Shown piece by piece: positions 36,090-45,409 of a stretch of 64,000 nt of DNA (the stretch's first letter is position 1; each line of letters begins with the position of its first letter). This DNA comes from Scatomorpha sp964367935 (GTDB taxonomy: Bacteria; Bacillota; Clostridia; Oscillospirales; Oscillospiraceae). A program made the translations under genes and the position numbers. The notes under the pieces were generated by a model. That model was given only the letters and a program-made list of their open reading frames with translations. It made no database searches and was not told where the DNA came from. The DNA is taken from the NCBI GenBank assembly GCA_964367935.1, contig CAYIYZ010000005.1, forward strand, positions 100,114 to 164,113, in the 5' to 3' direction.

Positions 36090-36758
36090 TCACGAATGAT
36101 ACTTGATATGCCCATCTGATATACGTACTACCCTATCTGCATTTTTCGCTATATGCTCATCGTGCGTTATCATCACTATTGTATTTCCCATTTTATGAAG
36201 ATCTGAAAAAAGCTCCATAACTTCCATGCCAGTCTTACTGTCAAGCGCACCCGTTGGTTCATCCGCTAGTAATATATCCGGTTTGCCCACCAAGGCTCTC
36301 GCTATCGCCACCCTCTGTTGCTGTCCGCCCGACAGTTCACTCGGTCTGTGCTTTAGCCTATCCGTCAAGCCCAGAAGCTCCAGCGTCTCCGCACTTTGCT
36401 CTGTCGCCTTGCGCCTTGACATACCTCTCGTGAGCAGGGGCATTATTACGTTCTGCTGTAAACTGTAGGTCGGTATAAGCTGATACTTCTGAAATATGAA
36501 ACCTATCTTTTCATTTCGCAGTCTTGTCAGCGCTTCACCTTTCTTACCATGCACCTCCGTACCGCCCAACACATATTCGCCCGAATCCCACACATCCATG
36601 CAACCTATTATATTCATGAGCGTAGATTTACCCGACCCCGACGGTCCCAGTATGGCAACAAACTCGCCCTGAGCTACGCTTAAATCCACTGAGTGCAAGA
36701 CTGTCAAATTCTCCTGCCCCGTCTTATAGCTCTTTACTATATTCTGCATCTTTATCAT
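36090..36758 (-). CDS. ABC transporter ATP-binding protein, MacB/LolD type
   Basis: 222 aa from ATG 36758, which follows the lipoprotein stop by 4 bases and has GGGGTG upstream. Walker A G-P-S-G-S-G-K-S-T, Q-loop F-Q-K-Y-Q-L-I, signature L-S-G-G-Q-Q-Q-R, Walker B L-L-A-D-E-P-T-G-A-L-D and the H-loop T-H-D are all intact. This class powers FtsX-like permeases that move substrates, lipoproteins or peptides from the outer face of the membrane. It is the last gene of the operon adaptor-permease-lipoprotein-ATPase, so it energises the permease at 37475-38806. Confidence 0.93.
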   Translation of the reverse strand: MIKMQNIVKSYKTGQENLTVLHSVDLSVAQGEFVAILGPSGSGKSTLMNIIGCMDVWDSGEYVLGGTEVHGKKGEALTRLRNEKIGFIFQKYQLIPTYSLQQNVIMPLLTRGMSRRKATEQSAETLELLGLTDRLKHRPSELSGGQQQRVAIARALVGKPDILLADEPTGALDSKTGMEVMELFSDLHKMGNTIVMITHDEHIAKNADRVVRISDGHIKYHS

Positions 36759-36762
36759 ATCG

Positions 36763-37464
36763 TCACCCCAAAACACTCACTGCAGTTACTGCGCCCTCCG
36801 CATCCATTGATACGGAAATATACATGCCCTCCGTTATCTGCGTAAAGCTTATCTCAGTTCCCATCTGCGTAACGGGAACACCGACAGGTATGTAAAAACT
36901 CAGTTCCTCTTCCGTTAGCTCTATGCTCTCTGATATATCCTCTGTTTCCAACATGGACGCGCCGCCACTCATTACTCCGCCGCCTGCTCCGCTTCCTCCG
37001 AACTGCTCACGCATCGCCTCCATGTCGACATCGCCCATGTCTCCGCCGCCGGCACCGGCAAACTGCTCTCGCATAGCTTCTACATCTACATCACCCATGT
37101 CAACGCGCTCGCCAGTGCCCATGCCCTCCGGGATGCTCATCTCTCCGCCGCCTTCACCGACTGCTCCCTCAGGGCGTGTTTCGCCACCTGTCGCACCTGC
37201 ACCGCCCATATTGCCCACTGCAGTTTCCATTTCGCCTACGAGCATTACTATCTCATTTCCGTAGACCTCCGTGACCTGTCCTACTGTCGCTTTGTTTCCC
37301 TGTGCGCCCTGTGCCATCCCCGCAGTGCCGTCGGGCGCTTCACTTTCCATTGCGACACTGCTCTCTGTAGCTTCCGGCGATGACTCCGCCACCGCTCCTT
37401 CTTCTCCGCAGGCTGTCAGCAGCATCATAAACATACATACCACAAACACTAACTTATTTCTCAT
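36763..37464 (-). CDS. Gly/Met-rich acidic lipoprotein of the efflux operon
   Basis: 233 aa from ATG 37464 (AGGAG 7 bases upstream; the in-frame ATGs at 37482 and 37470 are too close to or before it). Signal peptide with lipobox L-L-T-A-C near residue 18. The middle is low complexity, rich in Gly, Met and Glu, with two copies of M-G-D-V-D-x-E-A-M-R-E-Q-F about 18 residues apart; the C-terminal part has an I-E-L-T-E-E-E-L-S-F-Y-I-P-V-G segment. It sits between the permease and ATPase genes. The Gly/Met bias matches an outside loop of the permease, which suggests that the two work together. I know no named family for it. Confidence 0.83.
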   Translation of the reverse strand: MRNKLVFVVCMFMMLLTACGEEGAVAESSPEATESSVAMESEAPDGTAGMAQGAQGNKATVGQVTEVYGNEIVMLVGEMETAVGNMGGAGATGGETRPEGAVGEGGGEMSIPEGMGTGERVDMGDVDVEAMREQFAGAGGGDMGDVDMEAMREQFGGSGAGGGVMSGGASMLETEDISESIELTEEELSFYIPVGVPVTQMGTEISFTQITEGMYISVSMDAEGAVTAVSVLG

Positions 37465-37474
37465 GACCATTCTC

Positions 37475-38806
37475 CTATTCATTGTTAAGCGCCTTTATAG
37501 GCACAAGATTAGATGCCTTAAATGCCGGGTAAAACCCGAACAAGGTGCCCGTAACCACAGCAAAGGCAAAGGCAAGTACCACAGATCCGCTCGTCATCAC
37601 CACAGTCATATCCAAGTATTCCATAAGTGGCATTACAGCATAGCCTAATATAACGCCGAACACACCGCCGATAAAGCCAATCATCGCCGCCTCTGTTAAA
37701 AACAGCATAAGTATGTCAAGCTTCTTCGTGCCTATAGCCTTAAGTACACCTATCTCCCTCGTGCGCTCCTTTACCGACACGAACAACACATTCATTATTC
37801 CAATTCCACCCACGACAAAGACCAAGACGGCAACCGCAAGAAGTAGCATGGATAAGGTGTTAGCCGACTGCATAGCCGCATCCATAGTAGCGCCCGCGTC
37901 TGTCACGGAATAGGTCGCATCGGGATTAGATTGATTTAATACCAACTCTACATTCTCCATGACCGTGGGCACGGCGTCCACGTCCGTCGCCAATATTGAA
38001 AACTGTGGACTTGTACTCGCATCCAAAAGGTACTTATCAGCTGTCGTATATGGCATAAACACACTGTCATCGGGGTTGATGCCCGACACGACCGTGCCCA
38101 CCTGTGAGAGCACTCCGTTTACCACATAACTGCGCCCGTCTATCTCCACCATGCTATCATAAGCACCTTGCAAGGACCCGAATATCTCTGCCGCCACGTT
38201 ATATCCCAAGACCACGCAACGTGTCATATTCTCGTTGTCCTCGTCCGTTATAAAGCTACCTATTGCCGGTGTGAGATTCGATATCTCCTGATAACTCTCC
38301 TCCGTGCCGACTATGGTGAAACTCACCGCTTCCTCCATGTCGCCACCGATTACCTCACTATCTGTCGTCGCTGTTATTGCTCCCGTCACTATATCCGGCA
38401 CAAAGAAAAATATGTCCTCTAAATCCTCTTGGCTTAGCTTGTTGTCCTCCATCTGCAGCATCATGGTACTGCTGCCGCCGCGTGAGGAGCTTCCGCCACC
38501 GCCCATAGCGGAACTGATCAGTGCTCCACCACCTACTGAGCCGCCACCTGACATGCCGCCGCCTGACATGCCACCGCCGCCCATCATGCCCATGTCCATC
38601 ATGGCAGAGCCGCTCGAAACTGTTATTGTCCCTGCATTTAGGGTCTTATACTGCTCCGCCACGTCCTGCTTGCCGCCCTCACCTATCGCTATGACCATCA
38701 CTATCGTCGCTGAGCCCATTATGATCCCTAAAGACGTCAAAAACACCTTGAACTTATTCTGCTTTATATTGATGAGCACTAACCTCAGTATCTCACTCGG
38801 ACGCAC
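37475..38806 (-). CDS. MacB-like ABC permease (FtsX fold)
   Basis: 443 aa. One N-terminal membrane helix after R-L-V-L-I-N-I-K-Q-N-K-F, a large outside domain of about 220 residues, and three C-terminal helices with the family motif V-K-E-R-T-R-E-I-G-V-L-K-A-I-G and N-L-V-P-I-K-A-L at the end. The outside domain carries an unusual stretch rich in Gly, Ser and Met (about residues 70-115). The gene overlaps the adaptor gene by 14 bases and the lipoprotein reading frame follows it. With the HlyD-like adaptor and ATPase it forms a MacAB-type exporter; in Gram-positive bacteria these often export peptides or protect against antimicrobials. Confidence 0.93.
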   Translation of the reverse strand: MRPSEILRLVLINIKQNKFKVFLTSLGIIMGSATIVMVIAIGEGGKQDVAEQYKTLNAGTITVSSGSAMMDMGMMGGGGMSGGGMSGGGSVGGGALISSAMGGGGSSSRGGSSTMMLQMEDNKLSQEDLEDIFFFVPDIVTGAITATTDSEVIGGDMEEAVSFTIVGTEESYQEISNLTPAIGSFITDEDNENMTRCVVLGYNVAAEIFGSLQGAYDSMVEIDGRSYVVNGVLSQVGTVVSGINPDDSVFMPYTTADKYLLDASTSPQFSILATDVDAVPTVMENVELVLNQSNPDATYSVTDAGATMDAAMQSANTLSMLLLAVAVLVFVVGGIGIMNVLFVSVKERTREIGVLKAIGTKKLDILMLFLTEAAMIGFIGGVFGVILGYAVMPLMEYLDMTVVMTSGSVVLAFAFAVVTGTLFGFYPAFKASNLVPIKALNNE

Positions 38807-40481
38807 TTGTCAACACCACGCTTTCGATTAGCACAACATCACCCTCTGCCAAACCTTCTATTATTTCTACGTCAAAGCCGTCTGAGAAGCCTGTCACTAC
38901 CTCTACCATCTGCACGGTACCCATATCGTCATACATTTTGACATAGCTCTTGCCGTCCTCTATTATTATGCACTTATTTGACACTATAAGCACTTCTTCC
39001 TTCTGGCGCTCTATGAATGTAACCTCAGCTGTCATTCCTTCGTAGATCACACAATCCTGATATTCACTTAAATCGCACAGTACGGTTACCGTATAGTTTA
39101 CAGAGCTCGTCATACCGCCCGAAGGTGTAATGGATATGCTGTCCACTATCGCCGATATTACCACATCTTCATAGGCATCAAAGCTGATATTCACAGGCAT
39201 ATCTATATTTATATCCGCTATATCTTCCTGTGGTATACTCACCGATAGATACACCGCTGTACTATCTGCTATGCTTATGAGTGATGAGTTCGTATTAAGC
39301 TCATCGCCAACATCTGCTAAGCTCATCACATAGCCCGAGCAGGGTGCTAACACTTCACCGTCCGTGCGCATCGCCTCTATCTCCGCAAGCTCATCTACAA
39401 GGTCGTTTACCTTTATCTGCGCTGAGCTTATATCGTTATTCGCTGTCGCCACCGAATTATTGTACTGTGCCTGCGCATTATTGTAATCGTACATGATTGA
39501 ATCATAATCAGCGTCTATCTTCGCCTGTGCCCCTTCCATACTCGCTTCGTAATCCTCGAGTTCCTCTAACTTATCCGCTATCTGCTCTTCTAACTCCGCT
39601 ACCTTCTCATCTAGACTGTCATAACCATCTGCATAGCTCTCCACGAGATCTGAGAGCTCATCCTCTTTGTTATCTAGTTGTTCTTCCAAAGCGTCCAACT
39701 CATCTATTAATTTTTCCACATCGACAGTCGTCCCGCCGCTTCCGGATTCGCCTGTACTATCATCTGAGGACGATGCTGCATTAATCTCTTCGTACTTATC
39801 ATCTATATCAAATTCAAGCTCTTGTATTTCGTCCTCTAAGTCCTGCACTGCCTCATTATAGTTCTCTTCATATTCATCGTAGTCGTCTGCAAGTAGTAGC
39901 AACATTTCGTCCTCTAAGTCCGCTAAGTCATCTAAAATATCTTGATAGCCATCCTGCAAGTTCTGACTACTCTGTGTGTGCTCGTACTGCGCCGACTCAC
40001 CGTCTAATACACTTGTATTGTAGTCCTGCTCTGCGTCAAACTTTTGACTGTTAGCTGACAGCACCGCTTTTTCCAAACTTAACTGCGCATCCTGAAGCTC
40101 AAGCAAAACATCATCATAGCTATCAGAAAAATTTTGTGTGTCAATAGTCGCTACAACCTGTCCTTCCTCCACATACTCACCTGGACGCACGTACACTTCA
40201 AGCACCTCGGTTTCAAACTCAAAACTCAAGCTCGTATCAAAGAGGCTGGCACTGCCAAGCTCCGTCACACCGACTACAATGTCGCCTCGTATAACTTCCT
40301 CCTCTTTATATTGGTTAATGGCATTTGCCGCCTCATCTGCCTGTGCCTGTGTCGCCAGAGTGTTAAAGCCAACTACAGTCACCGTCACAGCGAGCGCCGC
40401 CGCTGAAACGGATATGTATATGCCCTTCTTATAACTGCCTAACTTTGATGTTTTCATCTTCTCGGATACGGATTTTTTCAT
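38793..40481 (-). CDS. Membrane fusion / periplasmic adaptor protein, MacA/HlyD type
   Basis: 562 aa, long for the family because of an extended coiled-coil. Membrane helix at about 22-45, first lipoyl-like half E-V-L-E-V-Y-V-R-P-G-E-Y-V near 95-108, Glu/Asp-rich coiled coil about 130-350 with a Gly/Ser break at about 235-250, second lipoyl half G-E-V-L-A-P-C-S-G-Y-V near 375, then the beta-barrel domain. It is first in the operon and overlaps the permease gene by 14 bases. It should connect the permease with the substrate on the outer face. The reason for the long acidic hairpin is not known. Confidence 0.9.
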   Translation of the reverse strand: MKKSVSEKMKTSKLGSYKKGIYISVSAAALAVTVTVVGFNTLATQAQADEAANAINQYKEEEVIRGDIVVGVTELGSASLFDTSLSFEFETEVLEVYVRPGEYVEEGQVVATIDTQNFSDSYDDVLLELQDAQLSLEKAVLSANSQKFDAEQDYNTSVLDGESAQYEHTQSSQNLQDGYQDILDDLADLEDEMLLLLADDYDEYEENYNEAVQDLEDEIQELEFDIDDKYEEINAASSSDDSTGESGSGGTTVDVEKLIDELDALEEQLDNKEDELSDLVESYADGYDSLDEKVAELEEQIADKLEELEDYEASMEGAQAKIDADYDSIMYDYNNAQAQYNNSVATANNDISSAQIKVNDLVDELAEIEAMRTDGEVLAPCSGYVMSLADVGDELNTNSSLISIADSTAVYLSVSIPQEDIADINIDMPVNISFDAYEDVVISAIVDSISITPSGGMTSSVNYTVTVLCDLSEYQDCVIYEGMTAEVTFIERQKEEVLIVSNKCIIIEDGKSYVKMYDDMGTVQMVEVVTGFSDGFDVEIIEGLAEGDVVLIESVVLTSASE

Positions 40482-40570
40482 AGTCTGTTCCCCTTAATAA
40501 AATTTCTATCCATATTCTGCATTTCACTTTTGATATTTTTGTGAGCTAATTGTGAAATAGCTAAAAATTT

Positions 40571-40598
40571 GAGAGCTTGTCGTTCACGACAAGCTCTC
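40571..40598 (-). terminator. Terminator after the sensor kinase gene
   Basis: A perfect 12-bp stem (40571-40582 with 40587-40598) with a TTCA loop lies 19 bases past the minus-strand stop at 40617 and is followed by a T-rich run. It separates the two-component operon from the efflux operon downstream. Confidence 0.9.
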
Positions 40599-40616
40599 TA
40601 TCTATACGTCTTACAA

Positions 40617-42071
40617 TTAAATTATCGGTAAGCGGAAGCTAAACTCAACGCCCCCGTCTCGGTTTCTGCAAGCGTAACTACCGCCATGCCTATCCACTAC
40701 CGTCTTTACTATATGTAGCCCCAGTCCGACATTATTGCCATTTCGTACCCTAGCTTTATCAGACCTATAGAAACTATTCCATATCTTCTCTATCTCGTTC
40801 TCCTCAATATGCTCACCTTTGTTGAACACAAGATATTCAACGAGGCCCTCCGTGCTTTTTAGGCTTATTTCTATTTTGTCGCCCTGCTCCGTATGCTCAA
40901 GTGCATTCAAAATATAGTTTCTCATCGCCTGTTCAAGGTACTTCGCATTGCCTCGCACCTCTATACCACGCTCAGCACTCATTACGAACTCTCGCTCACT
41001 CGTCAAAGGACGCAAAGTATCCATTAGCTGTACCAGCAAATTTGAAATATCCAAGTCCGTCATTTCCATACGTGTCATGCCACTTTCAAGCGCTGATATG
41101 TCAAGCATCGTGCTCACAAGTTCACTTAACTTCTCCGTCTCATCAATTATTGTGTCACAATAATATTCACGATCAATATTCTCTACATTGTTCCTTAAAT
41201 TCTCAGCATATATCTGTAAAAGTGCTAGCGGTGTCTTCATCTCGTGTGAGACATTGCCCACAAACTCACGGCGCATAGCTTCCATGGTCTTTGCAGCTTC
41301 TATGTCCGTCTTGAGCTTCTGATTCTTGTCACTTAGCTCAGTTATCGCTGCTTCTAACTGTTCTGACATAGAATTGACACTACCTGATAGCCTTGATAGT
41401 TCCGTCGAGGAAATATTTTCACGTACTCGCACAGAAAAGTCAAGCTCTGACATCTTGCGTGCCGCTAACTCAATCTCCATAATTGGCTTCGTTATACTCT
41501 TTGAAATGAGCACACAAAGTACAAAACCTATGAGTAGAGAAAAAAATGAAATTACCGTACCGGACTGTGTGAGAACATCCACGCTATCCTCTATAGAGTC
41601 CATAGGTAAGGTCAAAAACACATTGACCTCCGTGTCATCATGCATGAAAGATGAGCTTAACTCCAAAAGCTTATCATCATACGTATACTCTCCTCTGATT
41701 CTAGGCGAGTGCATATCCATATTTGGCATATCTTCCACGACGCTCTCTATATTCGGCACAACTTGTCCCCCGCCATCGAACACTTCCGCTAAAGCACGAT
41801 TGAAACTCGTATACAACAAGCGCTCTTCAGATATCACAATATAGTTGATGTTGTGCTCTGACTCGTAAGCTTCCGCCGCAGCCTCTATACTCTCCTGCGT
41901 GCCGTCATAGCCCTGCACCACCGCCTCGTACGCCTCTGACATTGAATCGTACTTGTAGTTCGTATAGAAATCCCTCGCAAAAAATTCGTTAAACACCACT
42001 TGTGCACCCATAACCAAAACAGTCAAGGCAGCAAATGTAATTATAATCTTACTCGTGATTGAAGCTTTCAA
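40617..42071 (-). CDS. Sensor histidine kinase with HAMP domain
   Basis: 484 aa. Two membrane helices (about 7-28 and 178-200) enclose an outside domain of about 150 residues; HAMP domain about 200-252 (I-T-K-P-I-M-E-I-E), coiled linker, HisKA with S-H-E-M-K-T-P near residue 282 and HATPase with N-Y-I-L-N-A-L-E-H-T and G-L-G-L-H-I-V-K. This is the usual build for cell-envelope sensing kinases. The start overlaps the regulator stop by 4 bases (ATGA), so translation is coupled. The transporter operon downstream is the likely target of the pair; this is inferred from position. Confidence 0.93.
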   Translation of the reverse strand: MKASITSKIIITFAALTVLVMGAQVVFNEFFARDFYTNYKYDSMSEAYEAVVQGYDGTQESIEAAAEAYESEHNINYIVISEERLLYTSFNRALAEVFDGGGQVVPNIESVVEDMPNMDMHSPRIRGEYTYDDKLLELSSSFMHDDTEVNVFLTLPMDSIEDSVDVLTQSGTVISFFSLLIGFVLCVLISKSITKPIMEIELAARKMSELDFSVRVRENISSTELSRLSGSVNSMSEQLEAAITELSDKNQKLKTDIEAAKTMEAMRREFVGNVSHEMKTPLALLQIYAENLRNNVENIDREYYCDTIIDETEKLSELVSTMLDISALESGMTRMEMTDLDISNLLVQLMDTLRPLTSEREFVMSAERGIEVRGNAKYLEQAMRNYILNALEHTEQGDKIEISLKSTEGLVEYLVFNKGEHIEENEIEKIWNSFYRSDKARVRNGNNVGLGLHIVKTVVDRHGGSYACRNRDGGVEFSFRLPII

Positions 42072-42763
42072 GGCGACACCTCTAATTTATAGCCTACTCC
42101 ATACACTGTCTTTATACTGCTTGAATCCTCACCAAGTTTTATTCTCAGCTGTTTAACATGTGTGTCCACCGTGCGAATGTCTCCCTCAAAGTTATAGCCC
42201 CACACGCCATTTAACAGCTGTTCCCTCGTTAGTATTCTATTTTCATTCGATGCGAAGAAAAACAGAAGATCAAATTCACGCTTCGTAAGCTCTATTTCCC
42301 TTCCCGAAAGATGTACGCTGCGTCGTGCATTATCTATCTTCATATTGCCCAAGTAAAGCTCTGAGTCAACACTTTTTCCCACTCTACGCAGTACCGACTC
42401 TATGCGTGCCATAAGTAAGGTCGGTGAAAAAGGCTTCGTAACATAGTCGTCCGCCCCACTCTCAAAGCCACGCAACTGATCATAGTCCTCACCTCGTGCT
42501 GTCACCATTATCACCGGGGTAAGTATATGATTTTGACGCAATTCATTCAGCACCTCAAAGCCATCTACCTTAGGCATCATGACATCAAGCAGCAGTAAAT
42601 CTATCTTAGTGCTATGTTCATAGTAGAGTTCCAAGGCTCGCTCTCCATCATATGCCTCATACACGTAAAATCCGTGAGCACTCAAAAAATCACGCAAGGC
42701 TCGCACCATCTTAACTTCGTCGTCTGCCACAAGTAGACACCTCTTTTGTCCTATCACGCACAT
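42068..42763 (-). CDS. Response regulator, OmpR/PhoB type
   Basis: 231 aa from ATG 42763; the in-frame ATG at 42790 would put the ribosome-binding site GAGGG inside the coding region. Receiver (about 7-122) with D13-D14-E, phospho-Asp60 (L-L-L-D-V-M-M-P-K) and K-P-F; winged helix (about 135-231) with L-T-K-R-E-F-D-L-L-F-F and V-D-T-H-V-K-Q-L-R. It overlaps the kinase gene by 4 bases. The first gene of this operon, it probably governs the efflux system immediately downstream. Confidence 0.92.
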   Translation of the reverse strand: MCVIGQKRCLLVADDEVKMVRALRDFLSAHGFYVYEAYDGERALELYYEHSTKIDLLLLDVMMPKVDGFEVLNELRQNHILTPVIMVTARGEDYDQLRGFESGADDYVTKPFSPTLLMARIESVLRRVGKSVDSELYLGNMKIDNARRSVHLSGREIELTKREFDLLFFFASNENRILTREQLLNGVWGYNFEGDIRTVDTHVKQLRIKLGEDSSSIKTVYGVGYKLEVSP

Positions 42764-42964
42764 ACACCCTCTTTCATTCTTAGTTTGCACTGTAAATGTG
42801 ATTAATCTGTGAGCAAATTAAAAACCTTATCCAAATTTCACTAAACTGCGCACACTCATTTTCCTTTTACTCAAAACATTGATAAAATCAAGATTGCATA
42901 TACTGCGCTGAAATGTTATATTGATAATATGATCTATACATTTATTTAGAGGAGGGTTAATAAT

Positions 42965-43414
42965 ATGAATTTTGTTCCTATAATCTTTATTGGAATGGGC
43001 CTTGTTTTCTGCGTACTGGGCGTTCATTCTTCTAAAAAATATAAAAGTCTAATTTCCGATAGCTTTGAAGTAGTACCGGCTACGATCTCTGATATAATTA
43101 GTAGAAGTAGCAACACCGGTGACGGTGGGGGAGTTCATCACTATCCCGTGCTTAGTTTTACATACAATGATGGTTCGCATAGGATATTTTCAAGTATAGA
43201 AGTTAGTAGGCGCAAACCCGGCAAAGCTCCTGATGGAAAAAAATATGATATCGGCGATTTTGTCAACATCAGAATCTATGCCTCTGATGTCACCACAGCT
43301 ATTATTGATAGTGAACGTATTGATAACTCAGTCAAAAATTCAGGTTTGGCGTTTTCCGGCGTTGGTATTTTATTGGTTATTGTCGGACTCGTAATGACAA
43401 TTTATAATATTTAA
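42965..43414 (+). CDS. DUF3592-type membrane protein
   Basis: 149 aa, with AGGAGGG before the ATG. N-terminal and C-terminal membrane helices flank a domain with H-H-Y-P-V-L-S-F-T-Y-N-D-G and I-G-D-F-V-N-I-R-I-Y, the DUF3592 pattern. It is monocistronic and convergent with the TRAP operon. It matches the protein at 8042-8458 in architecture. The function is unknown. Confidence 0.82.
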   Translation: MNFVPIIFIGMGLVFCVLGVHSSKKYKSLISDSFEVVPATISDIISRSSNTGDGGGVHHYPVLSFTYNDGSHRIFSSIEVSRRKPGKAPDGKKYDIGDFVNIRIYASDVTTAIIDSERIDNSVKNSGLAFSGVGILLVIVGLVMTIYNI

Positions 43415-43449
43415 AAAACGTGGAGGGGTTAGGCCCCTCCACGTTTTTT
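43413..43449. terminator. Bidirectional terminator
   Basis: A perfect 16-bp stem (43413-43428 with 43434-43449) with A and T runs on both sides stands between the DUF3592 gene and the 3' end of the TRAP operon. Confidence 0.94.
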
Positions 43450-43476
43450 GATTAATATCATACTTCTAAGCTGTGC

Positions 43477-44775
43477 TTAAGCCATTCCCAGTAATCTCGG
43501 AATGAACATTGCTATGGGTTCAAAATATGTAACAACAAGAACTACAGCCACTTGGGCAAATATAAAAGGTATTACCCTTTTTACTATCTGTTCAAGCTTT
43601 ATCTTTGCAACACCGCAAGCCACAAACAAGCAGCAGCCAAAAGGTGGTGTTACCATACCCACCGATAAATTTACACACATTATTACACCAAAGTGTACCG
43701 GCGATATCCCGAGTGCCGACGCTATCGGAGACAGTATGGGCACCAAAATGATAAGCGCTGCTACAGTATCTAAGAATGTACCGACAAATAAGAGCAAAAT
43801 GTTTATAAGTAACAAAATTATAATCGTGTTGTCCGACACACTTAATATTGCGTCTGCTATCATCGCCGGTATGTTATTACTCGTTAATATCCAACCAAAC
43901 ACAGACGCCGAAGCTATAAGTATCAAAACATTTGCTGTCGATATTGCTGCTTCTTTTAGTATCTCAATAAGACTTTTCCATGTTATCGTGCGGTATATGA
44001 ACATTCCAACGACAAATGCATACACAACGGCAATTACCGCCGCCTCCGTCGCTGTGAATATGCCACCGTAAATGCCACCAAGCACTATAACGGGCATAAG
44101 TAGGGCGAGTATCGAGTTCTTAAACGCCACAGCTACTTCTTTTAACGTCGCCTTTGATGCTTCCCTATAACCCTCTTTTTTGGATACAAGTACAACCACC
44201 GCCATGAGGGCTAAGCCCATCAAGATTCCGGGGCCTATGCCTGCAACAAACAGAGTGCTAATAGAGGCGCCTGTCAACACACCGTAGGTAACAAAGGGTA
44301 CACTCGGCGGAATAACAACGCCTATAGTGCCGCCTGCGGCATTAATCGCCGCAGAGAAGCTCTTGTCGTATTTCCGCTCAACCATTTCGGGTATCATGAT
44401 ACCACCTATAGCCGCCGTCGTGGCAGCGCCCGAGCCAGATATAGCTGCAAAAAACATGCAGGCCAGCACTGAGGCGAGACCCAGTCCGCCACTAAAATGC
44501 CCCACAAGCGAGTTACATAGAGCTATGAGCCTTTGAGATATCCCGCCCCTGCCCATCAGTGTGCCGGCAAGCATAAAAAAGGGTACCGCCATATACGGAA
44601 ACGAGTCCGTCGCTGTAAACAGTCTCTGCGGTATTACCTGTAGCGGTGTACTTGTACAAACAAGCAAAGTTATTGCCGACGACAAAATAAGTGAATAAGC
44701 TATGGGTACTTTCAATAAAAACAGTATAAGTAAAGACCCAAACAAAACAACTGCAACGAATATCGGACCACTCAT
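43477..44775 (-). CDS. dctM: TRAP transporter large permease (DctM)
   Basis: 432 aa, about 12 membrane helices, with the DctM patterns F-P-Y-M-A-V-P-F-F-M-L-A-G, S-G-A-A-T-T-A-A-I-G-G-I and T-A-A-N-V-L-I-L-I-A-S. It forms the cation-coupled translocation channel of a TRAP importer of organic acids. The ATG overlaps the stop of the small-permease gene by 4 bases. It is last of dctP-dctQ-dctM. The cargo is not known; the flanking pantoate genes make an oxo- or hydroxy-acid possible. Confidence 0.94.
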   Translation of the reverse strand: MSGPIFVAVVLFGSLLILFLLKVPIAYSLILSSAITLLVCTSTPLQVIPQRLFTATDSFPYMAVPFFMLAGTLMGRGGISQRLIALCNSLVGHFSGGLGLASVLACMFFAAISGSGAATTAAIGGIMIPEMVERKYDKSFSAAINAAGGTIGVVIPPSVPFVTYGVLTGASISTLFVAGIGPGILMGLALMAVVVLVSKKEGYREASKATLKEVAVAFKNSILALLMPVIVLGGIYGGIFTATEAAVIAVVYAFVVGMFIYRTITWKSLIEILKEAAISTANVLILIASASVFGWILTSNNIPAMIADAILSVSDNTIIILLLINILLLFVGTFLDTVAALIILVPILSPIASALGISPVHFGVIMCVNLSVGMVTPPFGCCLFVACGVAKIKLEQIVKRVIPFIFAQVAVVLVVTYFEPIAMFIPRLLGMA

Positions 44776-45296
44776 GCTTGCACCTCTCCTTCTTTCGGAG
44801 GACTTAAGATTACAATAATATCCGCCAGAAAGTTGTTTATTAAATGCACCAGTGAGAAAGTCGCCCCAATTACTATTGATGCATAAATGTACCCCATCTT
44901 AATTTTCAGCGCCGGTGAGCTTTGTATCATTGTAGTGTCCACAAGCATAAGTCCGTACCAAACAAGAATTCCACATGTTACCGCAAGTATTACACTCACA
45001 AGAAGCTCCGCCATCTGCTGAAACTTATGCGGTAAAGCCGTGATCAAAACTTCTATCGCAATATGCGCCTTATACTTTATTCCTATGCTCGCACCCAAAA
45101 AAGTAAGATATATCATAAGGTAGCGTGCAAGCTCTTCAGACCACGGGATACTCGCTTCTACTACTCTGAAAACAACTTGTGTAAACACTACCACTGTCAT
45201 AGTGGCCAGCGCAATCGCAATAAGAGCTATTGCCGTTTTATTTAATAAATTGCTGAGCTTCTCAGCCCACGCTTGCAACGAACACAATATCTTCAT
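44772..45296 (-). CDS. dctQ: TRAP transporter small permease (DctQ)
   Basis: 174 aa with four membrane helices and the family-type S-I-P-W-S-E-E-L-A-R-Y-L-M-I motif near residue 50. It links the binding protein to the large permease. AAGGGGAG lies upstream of the ATG. A hairpin separates it from dctP, which should lower its expression relative to the binding protein. Confidence 0.92.
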   Translation of the reverse strand: MKILCSLQAWAEKLSNLLNKTAIALIAIALATMTVVVFTQVVFRVVEASIPWSEELARYLMIYLTFLGASIGIKYKAHIAIEVLITALPHKFQQMAELLVSVILAVTCGILVWYGLMLVDTTMIQSSPALKIKMGYIYASIVIGATFSLVHLINNFLADIIVILSPPKEGEVQA

Positions 45297-45342
45297 ATAC
45301 TCCCCTTCCCAAAAAAATACAGCTTTTTATCTTTTCGCAAAC

Positions 45343-45373
45343 TGATAGGGGAACCTAAGGGGTTCCCCTATCA
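45343..45373 (-). terminator. Intercistronic hairpin between dctP and dctQ
   Basis: A perfect 13-bp stem (45343-45355 with 45361-45373) with a 5-base loop lies inside the TRAP operon. No long T run follows on the minus strand within the first bases, so partial attenuation or mRNA protection of dctP is more likely than full termination. Confidence 0.75.
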
Positions 45374-45409
45374 ACTTAATTTAATCAGCTCATGTTTTCA
45401 GCCTGTTAC

